Part shown: one piece after another, positions 18,925 through 28,298 of the stretch
How positions within the stretch are numbered: the first letter of the stretch is position 1
Layout: every line of letters begins with the position of its first letter
Source: Chloroflexi bacterium B3_Chlor
GTDB taxonomy: Bacteria; Chloroflexota; Anaerolineae; UBA7937; B3-Chlor
Direction of reading: 5' to 3'
DNA length: 64,000 nt
Assembly (NCBI GenBank): GCA_005223035.1
Contig: NJBK01000001.1
Span: forward strand, 62,001-126,000
Position numbers and translations under genes: made by a program
The notes under the pieces: generated by a model
The model's database searches: none
The model's input: the letters and a program-made list of their open reading frames with translations, nothing else
Told to the model about the DNA's origin: nothing

Positions 18925-19560
18925 GTGAAGGACAGACAATTGATCATTGAGAGACTGGTTGTCGGCATGCTGCAGTGCAACTGCTACCTAGTGGGTTGCG
19001 AGGATACCAAGGTCGGTATCGTCATTGATCCGGGTGGCGATGCGCCTGCTGTCTTGGACCGAGTTGAACAGCTGGGGCTCAACATCAAGTACATTCTCAA
19101 TACTCACGGCCATATAGATCATATCGCTGCGAACCGACCTGTCAAGGAGGCCACCGGTGCGCAGATAGCCATTCATCGCGATGATGCTCAGTGGCTCATC
19201 ACCGATCAAGGAGATTACGCGCGCATGCTCGGTGTTCTCTCCCCCGGCCCTCCTGCAGATATTCTGCTGGATGAAGGAGACGAAGTCGAGTTCGGAAACG
19301 AGAGCTTGCAGGTCATCCACACGCCTGGGCACAGCCCGGGTGGCATCTCCCTGGTTGGTGATGGGCTGGTCTTCTGTGGCGACACCCTGTTCGCGATGGG
19401 CGTTGGCCGCGTTGACCTGCCTGGGGGCAGCTGGGAGACGTTGACGCACAGCATCAAGACGCGACTCTTCAGCATGCCCGACGACACGACGGTGTACACC
19501 GGCCACGGTTCCCCCACGACCGTGGGACGCGAAAAGGGGTTCAACCCCTGGTTTTCCTGA
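18925..19560 (+). CDS. metallo-beta-lactamase-fold hydrolase (glyoxalase II-like)
   Basis: NTHGHIDHIAAN, IHTPGHSPGGISL, FCGDTLF, VYTGHGSPTTVGRE. Confidence 0.9.
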   Translation: MKDRQLIIERLVVGMLQCNCYLVGCEDTKVGIVIDPGGDAPAVLDRVEQLGLNIKYILNTHGHIDHIAANRPVKEATGAQIAIHRDDAQWLITDQGDYARMLGVLSPGPPADILLDEGDEVEFGNESLQVIHTPGHSPGGISLVGDGLVFCGDTLFAMGVGRVDLPGGSWETLTHSIKTRLFSMPDDTTVYTGHGSPTTVGREKGFNPWFS

Positions 19561-19623
19561 AATATAGCATAGCTTCTTTCTTTTGACCACTGTCTGCAGC
19601 CAGAAGGGAGGAGGAGTGAACGG

Positions 19624-19932
19624 ATGTCCAAGAATAAGGGTGCTAGGTCAGGGATGAATTGGACGCTGGTCAGTCAGAATGTGGCCATAGGGGTGGTGAT
19701 TGTGCTGCTGAGTCCACTCGTGGCACAGGCGGGCATGCAGTTGCCTTTTGTGGGTGTGTTGGCTGCTTTTTTTATGCCCCTGGCGTTCGTCATCATGATG
19801 ACCTACTTCAGAAGCGAGCAGCGCACCAGAGGTCAGGGGATAGCGGAGGGCGTTTTCGCTGGCTGCATCTTCCTGGTCGTCATGACTTTGGTGTCCATGC
19901 TTTTCGGCGTCTTTGGCACTCCTGGCGCCTAG
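19624..19932 (+). CDS. small integral membrane protein of unknown function
   Basis: 102 aa with three hydrophobic segments; preceded by GGGAGGAGG. Confidence 0.6.
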   Translation: MSKNKGARSGMNWTLVSQNVAIGVVIVLLSPLVAQAGMQLPFVGVLAAFFMPLAFVIMMTYFRSEQRTRGQGIAEGVFAGCIFLVVMTLVSMLFGVFGTPGA

Positions 19933-19996
19933 CTGTTTCGCGAGTATGGGTATCAAAGGGATGGGTTCCCTTTGATAGCCGGAGTGTTCGGCTACC

Positions 19997-21379
19997 TTGC
20001 GGCCTCTGAGAAAGGGGAGAGCCTTGGAAGGATTTCACGCCTATGTGGATGCAAACGCGGATCGTTTCATTGCCCAGTTGCAGAAGCTGTGCAGCCAGCC
20101 GAGCGTCGCTGCACAGAGACTGGGCGTGAGGGAGACGGCGCAGGTGGTGCTAGAGATGCTGAGAGGCATTGGGGCCGATGCCCGCCTGATCGAGGTGGCT
20201 GATGCGCCTCCTGTGGTTTACGGAGAGGTCGGAGAAGGAGACAAAGCTTTGATCGTCTACGACCACTATGATGTGCAGCCACCGGAGCCATTGGACCAAT
20301 GGCACTCGGACCCCTTTTCCCCGGAAATCCGCGAGGGCTTCTTGTATTGCAGGGGGGTCGCGGACAACAAGGGGGATCTTGTCTCACGCTTGCAGGCTGT
20401 CGAGGCCTACCAGCAAACGATGGGCAGTTTACCTCTGAAGGTCAAGTTCGTCTTCGAAGGAGAGGAAGAGGTGGGCAGCCCTCATCTGGCCCAGTTTGTG
20501 ACTGAGAACAAGGGGCTTGTGCAAGGGGCCGATGGCCTGTTGTGGGAAGGCGGGCGGAAGGACATGTCAGGACGGCCTGCGATCTATCTGGGGGTGAAGG
20601 GCATCCAGTATGTGGAGTTGCGGGCCACGGGCGCTTCCAGAGATCTCCACTCTTCATGGGCCCCCTTGGTGCCGAACCCTGCGTGGCGGCTGGTGTGGGC
20701 CTTGAACACCATGAAGGATGAGCGGGACCGCATCACCGTCGACGGGCTGATGGATTACGTGGCTCCACCCCCAGAGGAGGACCTCGAGCTTCTCAGGAGA
20801 ATCCCCTTCGAGGAGCTGAAGATCAAGGAGGATCTCGAAATCCCGCAGTTCTTGGGCGGGGCAACGGGGATAGATGCTGTGCAGAGCCTCTTATACGCAC
20901 CTACGTGCACCATCTGTGGGATAGTGGCTGGCTACATAGGTGAAGGCTCCAAGACGGTGTTGCCCAGCGAAGCCAGGGCAAAACTGGATTTTCGTCTGGT
21001 TCCTGATCTGGAGCCAGACCTGGTTTTGGACCTGTTGCGCAAACATCTGGACCGCCGGGGCTTCGATGACATAGAGATCATTCCCCTGTCCGGAGAGCAT
21101 CCAGCCAAGTCCTCTCCAGATGCCTCCATCGTGCGGGCGGCGGTCGAAGCTGCAAGAGTTGTCTACGGCCAGGATCCCGTGGTCTATCCCTCGGCGGCTG
21201 GTAGCGGACCGATGTACCCATTGAGCCAGGCGCTGGGCATACCGGTGGTCTCGGGTGTTGGAGTGGGCCATGCTCAGTCCAGGATTCATGCGCCCAACGA
21301 GAACATCCGCCTCAGCGACTACTTCGAGTCGGTGAAGTTCACGGGGCAATTCATCCGCCTCTTTGCTATCCTCGACTAG
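19997..21379 (+). CDS. M20-family dipeptidase (start uncertain)
   Basis: IVYDHYDVQPPEPLDQWHSDPFSPEI, RGVADNKGDL, FEGEEEVGSPHL. Confidence 0.9.
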   Translation: MRPLRKGRALEGFHAYVDANADRFIAQLQKLCSQPSVAAQRLGVRETAQVVLEMLRGIGADARLIEVADAPPVVYGEVGEGDKALIVYDHYDVQPPEPLDQWHSDPFSPEIREGFLYCRGVADNKGDLVSRLQAVEAYQQTMGSLPLKVKFVFEGEEEVGSPHLAQFVTENKGLVQGADGLLWEGGRKDMSGRPAIYLGVKGIQYVELRATGASRDLHSSWAPLVPNPAWRLVWALNTMKDERDRITVDGLMDYVAPPPEEDLELLRRIPFEELKIKEDLEIPQFLGGATGIDAVQSLLYAPTCTICGIVAGYIGEGSKTVLPSEARAKLDFRLVPDLEPDLVLDLLRKHLDRRGFDDIEIIPLSGEHPAKSSPDASIVRAAVEAARVVYGQDPVVYPSAAGSGPMYPLSQALGIPVVSGVGVGHAQSRIHAPNENIRLSDYFESVKFTGQFIRLFAILD

Positions 21380-21877
21380 ACTCCGGGTTCCAGTTTCGCC
21401 CGAGCTAGCTCACTCCTCTACATCTAGCGGGCCGCGTCAGTCGTTGCATCAGCGTGCGTCGGTGCGGATTCGCCCTTGTGGGAATCGAATGGGTCGAGAC
21501 TGGACCGCCCCCACCTATGAGGGCACCGTATGGCGCGAATCGGTCCTCCGAAGTGGAGTCCACAGTGTCCGGCGCGATCCTGGACGGATCCATCGCTTGA
21601 CAGGCCCCCACAACATGGGCGCAGTGCATCAGGGCGAGGCCTAGTGGCGTGCTGGCACCTGTCACCCCGCAGTACCTAGTATCGTCTACCGCTAGACGAG
21701 TTCCGCTCATCAAGGCGGGCATTCCAGTCGGAGGTGTTGAATGAGAGAGGGGCGCAGTCATGCCGTAGGCGGCGAGCCCTTGAAGATAGTGCGGGCGCTG
21801 ACCATGCAGGGTGGAATCCCGCTTCGGGCGCTCAGCCAGAGCAGGACACTACCCTGGCAGTGGGGTCTCTTTGGTTC

Positions 21878-22282
21878 CTAGTGTCCAAGCAGTTTCTCGG
21901 TTTCTTCGCGAGGATGCCAGGTGATCTTGACCGAGCCCATCGGCGCCAACAGTTCCTCGACCTGGTCGCGCAACGGCATCAGGTTCAGGCTCTTGGTTTT
22001 CCAGGACCCTTCAACCTGGTGCATAATCAACCGGCTGTCGCCCTTGATTTCAACCGAGAAGTCGGTCGGCGAACGGCCGGCTCCTCGAATGGTGCTGATC
22101 AAGTCTTCCAGGGCTGCGATCAGGGCTTGATATTCCGCCTCGTTGGAGGTGACTTGGGCGCCGAATCTCAGGCGCTTTTTCCTCGTCCTCCCATCCTGGT
22201 TCCGTCTCAGGATGTAGCTCCCGTATCCCTGACCAGGGTTCCCGTGGCTTCCCCCATCGAAGACGATGGTGTAGTCTGTCAT
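21878..22282 (-). CDS. RNase HI-like domain protein
   Basis: MTDYTIVFDGGSHGNPGQGYGSYILRR, VTSNEAEYQALIAALEDL, IKGDSRLIMHQVEG. Confidence 0.88.
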   Translation of the reverse strand: MTDYTIVFDGGSHGNPGQGYGSYILRRNQDGRTRKKRLRFGAQVTSNEAEYQALIAALEDLISTIRGAGRSPTDFSVEIKGDSRLIMHQVEGSWKTKSLNLMPLRDQVEELLAPMGSVKITWHPREETEKLLGH

Positions 22283-22316
22283 GGTCGTATCCTGCGGTGA
22301 GACTGTTGCCAGTGTG

Positions 22317-23867
22317 CTACAGCGGGATGTTGCCATGCTTCTTGGGCGGATTATGGTCGCGCTTGTTCTGTAGCGTTTCGAGAGCTTCTATCAGCCGCGG
22401 ACGAGTCTCCCGAGGTTCGATGACGTCGTCTACATAGCCTCGGGAAGCGGCGACATATGGATGGGCGAACGTCTCCCGGTAGTCCTGGCTGAGTCTATTC
22501 CGTTCCGCCTCTGGATCTTCGGCTGCGCCTATCTCCTTGCGAAAGATGATGTTGACCGCTCCCTGGGACCCCATCACCGCAATCTCGGCACTGGGCCAGG
22601 CGTAGCTGATGTCGCCCCGAATATGCTTAGAACTCATAACAACGTAGGCTCCCCCGTATGCTTTCCGAGTAATGATGGTGATCTTGGGTACGGTGGCCTC
22701 GCAGTACGCGTACAGAAGCTTGGCCCCATGCCGAATGATCCCTCCATGCTCCTGGGAAACACCGGGCAGAAAGCCAGGCACATCTACGAAGGTGATGATA
22801 GGGATATTGAAACAGTCGCAAAAGCGAACGAAACGAGCGGCCTTGTCGGAGGAGTCTATGTCCAGCACCCCAGCGAGCACCGCTGGCTGCTGAGCCACGA
22901 TGCCAATCGAACGCCCGTTGAGCCGGGCGAAGCCAATGACAATGTTCTGAGCCCAGTGCTCATGTACCTCCAGGAAGTCTCCGTGGTCCACCACCCGGCG
23001 GATGATCTCCTTCATGTCGTACGCCTTTGTGGAGCTGTCAGGGACTATGGAATCCAGTTCCTCGTCCATGCGCAGGGGATCATCGGTTGGCGTGACCTGA
23101 GGCGGGTCTTCCATGTTGTTCTGGGGGATGTAGCTGAGAAGCTTGCGGATGGTGTACATGCAGTCCTCTTCGTCCTCGGCGGCGAAGTGGGCGACCCCGC
23201 TGTCAGTGTTGTGGGCCTTGGCCCCACCCAGTTCCTCGAAGGTTACCTCCTCACGGGTCACCGCCTTGATAACATCGGGACCCGTGATGAACATGTAACT
23301 GCTTCCCTTGACCATGACGATGAAATCGGTTATCGCTGGGGAGTAGACAGCGCCACCTGCGCAGGGCCCCATGATCGCTGAGATCTGGGGCACAACGCCG
23401 GAAGAGAGGGTGTTGCGCAGGAAAATATCGGCATATGCGCCCAACGACACCACCCCTTCCTGGATACGAGCTCCACCTGAGTCATTAAGACCTATGACCG
23501 GCGCGCCATTCTTCATCGCCAAGTCCATGATCTTGCAGATCTTCTCAGCGTGCACCTCGCCCAACGAGCCGCCAAAAACGGTGAAATCCTGCGAGAAGAC
23601 GTACACCTGGCGGCCATCGATAGTCCCCCAGCCGGTTATCACGCTGTCGCTGAGGAATCTCTTCTTCTCCAAGCCGAAGCTGGTTGTACGGTGGGTCACA
23701 AACATGTCCAACTCGCGCAAGGAGCCCTGGTCCAGCAGCAGATCCATACGCTCGCGAGCTGTCAGCTTTCCCTTGGCATGTTGGGCATCTATGCGGTCTT
23801 GGCCACCACCCAACCGTGCCTGTTGTCGCAATTCGCGCAACTTTTGTATCTTGGGGTCTAATCTCAT
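22317..23867 (-). CDS. acyl-CoA carboxylase carboxyltransferase subunit (propionyl/methylmalonyl-CoA type)
   Basis: [60 protein letters not shown]. Confidence 0.92.
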   Translation of the reverse strand: MRLDPKIQKLRELRQQARLGGGQDRIDAQHAKGKLTARERMDLLLDQGSLRELDMFVTHRTTSFGLEKKRFLSDSVITGWGTIDGRQVYVFSQDFTVFGGSLGEVHAEKICKIMDLAMKNGAPVIGLNDSGGARIQEGVVSLGAYADIFLRNTLSSGVVPQISAIMGPCAGGAVYSPAITDFIVMVKGSSYMFITGPDVIKAVTREEVTFEELGGAKAHNTDSGVAHFAAEDEEDCMYTIRKLLSYIPQNNMEDPPQVTPTDDPLRMDEELDSIVPDSSTKAYDMKEIIRRVVDHGDFLEVHEHWAQNIVIGFARLNGRSIGIVAQQPAVLAGVLDIDSSDKAARFVRFCDCFNIPIITFVDVPGFLPGVSQEHGGIIRHGAKLLYAYCEATVPKITIITRKAYGGAYVVMSSKHIRGDISYAWPSAEIAVMGSQGAVNIIFRKEIGAAEDPEAERNRLSQDYRETFAHPYVAASRGYVDDVIEPRETRPRLIEALETLQNKRDHNPPKKHGNIPL

Positions 23868-23912
23868 CGGGTACTCCAGTTTCCGCTCTTGCTCAAGACG
23901 AGGAGCCTGATA

Positions 23913-25061
23913 CTAGTCTCGCAACAGATGTCTGGCGATGACCATGCGTTGTACTTCTGAGGTGCCCTCATAGATCTCGGTGATCTTGGCGTCTCGAAGA
24001 TATCGTTCGACTTCATACTCTCTGACATACCCATACCCCCCGTGAATCTGAATTGCCTTATTGGTGACCCACATGGCTGTCTCTGAGGCATAGAGCTTGG
24101 CCATGGCTGCTTCCGAGGTGTACATCTCCTTACGTTGCTTCATCTGAGCTGCTCTGAAGGTCAGAAGCCTTGCCGCCTCAAGCCTGGTGGCCATGTCAGC
24201 GATCATGAATTGGATGGCCTGATGTCGAGCCAGGGGCTTGCCAAACTGTTGACGCTCCAGGGCGTACTCGCTGGAAGCCTCGAAAGCCGCCTGACCGATG
24301 CCCAAGGCCTGGGAGGCGATGCCTATGCGTCCAGCATCCAACACCTCCATCGCTATCACGAAGCCTTCTCCTTCCTCACCGAGACGGTTGGACACAGGAA
24401 TACGACAATCCTCAAACGAAAGGGCTGCGGTATCCGCGGCCCGGATGCCTAGCTTCTCCTCGGGCTTTCCGGCTGAGAAACCAGGGGTGTCGGCGTCGAT
24501 GAGCAAGCAACTGATGCCTCGGTGCCTAGGCGTGACATCTGGATCCGTCACGCAAAAGACGATATGGAAGTCTGCCACGCTGCCGCTACTGATGAAGTTC
24601 TTGCTGCCGTTTACAATGTAGTGATTGCCGTCACGCACAGCCCTAGTGCGCTGGCTGGCGGCATCGGAACCTGCCTCGGGCTCGGAGAGGGAGAAAGTGC
24701 CGATCCGCTCGAAAGAGGCTGCAGGTCGCAAGTACTCCTCTCGCTGTTCCGGGGTGCCACGTATCACTAGGCCGTGGCAGACCAGCGAGTTGTTGACGGA
24801 CATGATGGTTCCGGTTGCTGCGCAGGCTTTGGACACCTCCTCAAGGGCTACCACGTAGCTTACGGTGTCGGCGCCAGTGCCCCCATACTCCTCAGGCACG
24901 TCTATGCCCATTAGCCCAAGTTCCCCCATGCGTCGACAGTTCTCAAGAGGATATTCCTCGGTCTGGTCTATGATGGGAGCAGCAGGGGCCAGGACCTCCG
25001 TCGCGAAGTCCCTGGCTAGCTCCTGGATCATGCGCTGCTCGTCAGTTAGGCTGAAGTCCAT
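23913..25061 (-). CDS. acyl-CoA dehydrogenase
   Basis: SLSEPEAGSDAAS, ALERQQFGKPLARHQAIQF, QIHGGYGYVREYEVERYLRDAKITEIYEGTSEVQRMVIAR. Confidence 0.95.
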   Translation of the reverse strand: MDFSLTDEQRMIQELARDFATEVLAPAAPIIDQTEEYPLENCRRMGELGLMGIDVPEEYGGTGADTVSYVVALEEVSKACAATGTIMSVNNSLVCHGLVIRGTPEQREEYLRPAASFERIGTFSLSEPEAGSDAASQRTRAVRDGNHYIVNGSKNFISSGSVADFHIVFCVTDPDVTPRHRGISCLLIDADTPGFSAGKPEEKLGIRAADTAALSFEDCRIPVSNRLGEEGEGFVIAMEVLDAGRIGIASQALGIGQAAFEASSEYALERQQFGKPLARHQAIQFMIADMATRLEAARLLTFRAAQMKQRKEMYTSEAAMAKLYASETAMWVTNKAIQIHGGYGYVREYEVERYLRDAKITEIYEGTSEVQRMVIARHLLRD

Positions 25062-25349
25062 GATGCCCGCTCCTCGTTAGCAGACGTGGAACCCTATGCC
25101 CGTCTTGTGCCTCAGGTCACAACGGGCAAGAGAACCTACTTCCTCACTTTGAGAGAGCTCGCTCTCTGAAGCCGCGCTGGACACCGATTGGCCCAGCAGC
25201 TCGGTCCCTGCTCAACGATCTCATCGCTTGAGCACTTGATGACAACATCGTATCCAACGCCATCGCAACCCTCGCCGATGCCAGAGCGCATGAGTCCAGA
25301 ACTGACAGCGCTCACTTACCCGATCTCCGCAAACGCTTGCGGATCCTGA

Positions 25350-26090
25350 CTACATCCTCCATCCACCGGTCACTTCGATAGTGGCGCCAGTGATGTAACT
25401 GGCTTCATCTGAGACTAGGAACGCAGCGACATTTCCGATGTCTTCCGGCGTACCTACCCGCCGCAGGGGGATCTCCTTGATCATCGGTTGCAGGTACTTG
25501 TCTGGAATACCCTGCAGAAGGGGTGTGTCAACTATGCCCGGCAGTACAGCGTTGACATTGATGTTATGGCGGGCCAGTTCGCGCGCTGCGCTCTTGGTGA
25601 AGCCTACGATCCCGGCCTTAGAGGCAACATAGTTGGAATCGCCTATGGTGCCAGTGCGACCATAGATGGAAGAGATGTTGACGATTCTCCCGTACTGCGC
25701 GTCTATCATGTGTGTTGCGACGGCCTGGGTGGTGTAAAAGATGCCCTTCAGATTCACATCCAGGACTTCATCCCATGCCTCGTCAGTGAGTTTGAGCAGG
25801 GTGGCGCTGCGAGCGATGCCGGCATTATTGACCAAGATGTCTATCTTGCTGAACTCTGTTAAAGTGGTTGCTACCATTTGCTCGACGTCGCTTCGACAGG
25901 AGACATCTGCCTTCACTGCGAGGGCCCTGCAACCCAAGATCTCCACCTCCCTGGCGGTGCGCCGCGCGGTTTGCGCATGGATGTCCGACGCCACGACATG
26001 GGCGCCCTTCTCCGCCAGCTTCAAAGCGATTCCCCGTCCTATGCCCTGACCAGCACCAGTGACGATGGCGACCTTATCCCTCAGAATCAT
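25350..26090 (-). CDS. SDR-family 3-oxoacyl-ACP/acyl-CoA reductase (FabG-like)
   Basis: VTGAGQGIGRGIA, NNAGIA, YVASKAGIVGFTKSAARELA, SYITGATIEVTGGWRM. Confidence 0.92.
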   Translation of the reverse strand: MILRDKVAIVTGAGQGIGRGIALKLAEKGAHVVASDIHAQTARRTAREVEILGCRALAVKADVSCRSDVEQMVATTLTEFSKIDILVNNAGIARSATLLKLTDEAWDEVLDVNLKGIFYTTQAVATHMIDAQYGRIVNISSIYGRTGTIGDSNYVASKAGIVGFTKSAARELARHNINVNAVLPGIVDTPLLQGIPDKYLQPMIKEIPLRRVGTPEDIGNVAAFLVSDEASYITGATIEVTGGWRM

Positions 26091-26238
26091 GGTTTGCTCT
26101 CTTCAATCGAAGGGCAATCCTCAGCAGTACGGACCCTGAGCCTTTGTCAGAACGAATTGCGACTCATGCTCGAGGCGTTCATGCTAGCTGTGAATTGGCC
26201 AGGTCGCATTTGCCCAACCGCCCACCTCACCACCGACT

Positions 26239-26510
26239 CTAGATCTCAATGCTCATGGCTATGGCCTCTCCTCTGCCCAGGCAGAGGGATGCGAGGCCCG
26301 ACCTAGCTCCACGGCCTTTCATGGCATGGACCAGCGTCACCAGGACGCGAGTGCCGTTGCAACCTATGGCCTGCACAGGGACAAAGAAGACCCGTCACTA
26401 CTGGCAGGGTCCATACCCGCCCGCCCGACTGCGCGTATCCGAGATGTCGTCCCGCCAAGACGGCCGATGGCGGTCCTGAGTGCACCAATAATGGCAACCT
26501 CTGTGTCCCC
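26239..26510 (-). pseudogene. internally deleted thiolase relic
   Basis: Minus strand: N-terminal-like GDTEVAIIGALRTAIGRLGGTTS (about 26437-26508), then in another frame C-terminal-like IGCNGTRVLVTLVHAMKGRGARSGLASLCLGRGEAIAMSIEI-stop (26239 to about 26370). Confidence 0.75.
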
Positions 26511-26559
26511 GACGTTTTGTCCCTTTCCAGAACAAGTGGAGCAAGTATGGCTGTAATGC

Positions 26560-27849
26560 CTATCTACCGAGCACGGCGGCCATGCCTTGACCACCGCCTA
26601 TGCACATGGTCACCAGCCCCCATTTCAGATCTCTTCTTTGCATCTCGTGCATGATCGTCACGGTGAGCCGCGCACCTGTACAGCCTATGGGATGTCCCAG
26701 CGAGATTCCGCCCCCGTGTATGTTGGTCTTGTCGATGCTTAGGCCTAGTTCGCGCATGCAGGCTATCGTCTGAGCAGCAAAAGCCTCGTTTAGTTCGATT
26801 GCATCCATGTCCTCCACTGCCAGGCCTGCCTTATCCAACGCCTTTCTGACTCTGGGAACAACGCCCAGCCCCATATAGGCGGGATCGACTGCCCCGGAAG
26901 CATAGGACTTGACGCTTACCACGGGTTCAAGAGCCAGCTCGTCGGCCTTCTCTCTCGACATCAGTACCACCGCCGCCGCCGCGTCATTGATGCCGGAAGC
27001 ATTGCCAGCGGTAACCGTGCCGTCCGTCTTGAAAGCCGGCCTGAGCTTGGCCATTTTGTCTAGGCTAGTATCCATGGGCCTCTCATCTGTATCAAACACC
27101 AGTGGTTGTCCTTTCCTCTGGGGGATGAGCACGGGCACTACTTCATCCCTGAGGATCCCATCCGCTATGGCCTTGCGAGCCCTCTGATGGCTGAGGAGCC
27201 CCAGCTTGTCTTGTTCCTCCCTGCTTATCTCATACTTCTCCGCTATGTTCTCGGCCGTAACGCCCATATGGTAGCCGTAGAAAATCTCCCATAGTCCATC
27301 GTGAACCATGAGGTCCGTGGCCTCTCCGGCACCAGTGATGTCCATCTTGTAGCCCCATCTTGCCTTAGGCAGGGCGTAGGGAGCCTGGCTCATGTTCTCC
27401 ATGCCGCCAGCAACCACTGTGTCAGCCTCGCCGAGTTGTATAGCTTGTGCGCCCAGTGTGATGGCCTTCAACCCCGAGGCACAGACCTTATTCACCGTGA
27501 AAGCGTTGGTCTCCTTCGCGAGGCCAGCACATATCGTCGCCTGCCTTGCAGTGTTCTGCCCTTGACCTCCCTGAATCACATGCCCCATGATTACTTCGTC
27601 AACCGGCACCTCTTTGAGCGACTCGTCCCAGTCATATTACTGCTTCTCAAGATCAACCAAGCCTGTGCCTTGGAGACTATCTGGCGCGTACTGGAGCAGC
27701 TTCTCGCCGGACTTAGGCCGCAATCCCGCTCGTTTCAGGGCTTCCTTGATGACCAGAGCACCAAGCTCGACGACAGGAACACCTGTCAACGAGCCTCCAA
27801 AAGTACCTATGGGTGTCCTTACCCCACTCACGACTACCACTTCCGTCAT
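26560..27849 (-). pseudogene. acetyl-CoA acetyltransferase (thiolase) interrupted by a single in-frame TAA
   Basis: [19 protein letters not shown]...[13 protein letters not shown](27639-27637)-YDWDESLKEVPVDEVIMGHVIQGGQGQNTARQ...CASGLKA...GHPIGCTGARL...CIGGGQGMAAVL; both parts are in the same frame. Confidence 0.85.
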
Positions 27850-28056
27850 GTTGTCGCCTCCCGGTTGCGATTCCTGTTTCCGAGCCTGAGTAGTGTGTTT
27901 TCCAGGCAAGCGGCAGCAACGTACAATGATACCAGATACGGGGAGTTTTGGCTAGTCAAGCCATCATTTCTGAGGAGCGAGGCGGTGTATTCCTGCTCGG
28001 GCTCACCTGCTGGCGGTCAAAGGGAAGGGGCCCGGTAGAGAACGCCGAAGATCGAA

Positions 28057-28174
28057 TCCGATTGGGAGGATGGTGAGAGAGAGGTGTGGCACAACAGCCC
28101 GGAGTTTGGGCGCCACCCTAGTCATAGAGGGGTTAGAGCACCCGCATTTCTTCCGCCCTCCCGTCCCAATCGGA
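28057..28174. repeat. 11-bp perfect inverted repeat TCCGATTGGGA/TCCCAATCGGA, 96-nt spacing
   Basis: Arms 28057-28067 and 28164-28174, in a roughly 450-bp non-coding gap. Confidence 0.6.
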
Positions 28175-28298
28175 CTGTGATCAGCGCGCGATGTCAAGGG
28201 CGGACGCGAGGCGGAAGCTTCCATCCATAGCACAGAAGGCTTGTCAGGCACCGTCAGGGGAGTCCGACCTTCCGAGGGCGACATCCCTGCGGTGTCCT

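Noticed and set aside
22461-23381. 306-aa plus-strand ORF opposite the carboxyltransferase
   Set aside because: Antisense shadow ORF without family motifs.
25160-25176. AGAGAG-CTCG-CTCTCT hairpin
   Set aside because: Short with no U-tract in either direction. Too weak to call a terminator.
25322-25349. TCCGCAA-acgc-TTGCGGA hairpin downstream of the SDR gene
   Set aside because: Lacks a following U-run on the gene's strand. Could be a weak terminator but not supported enough to list.
27637-27639. Selenocysteine or pyrrolysine explanation for the thiolase stop
   Set aside because: The codon is TAA, whereas Sec uses TGA and Pyl uses TAG. Substitution or ordinary readthrough is more likely.
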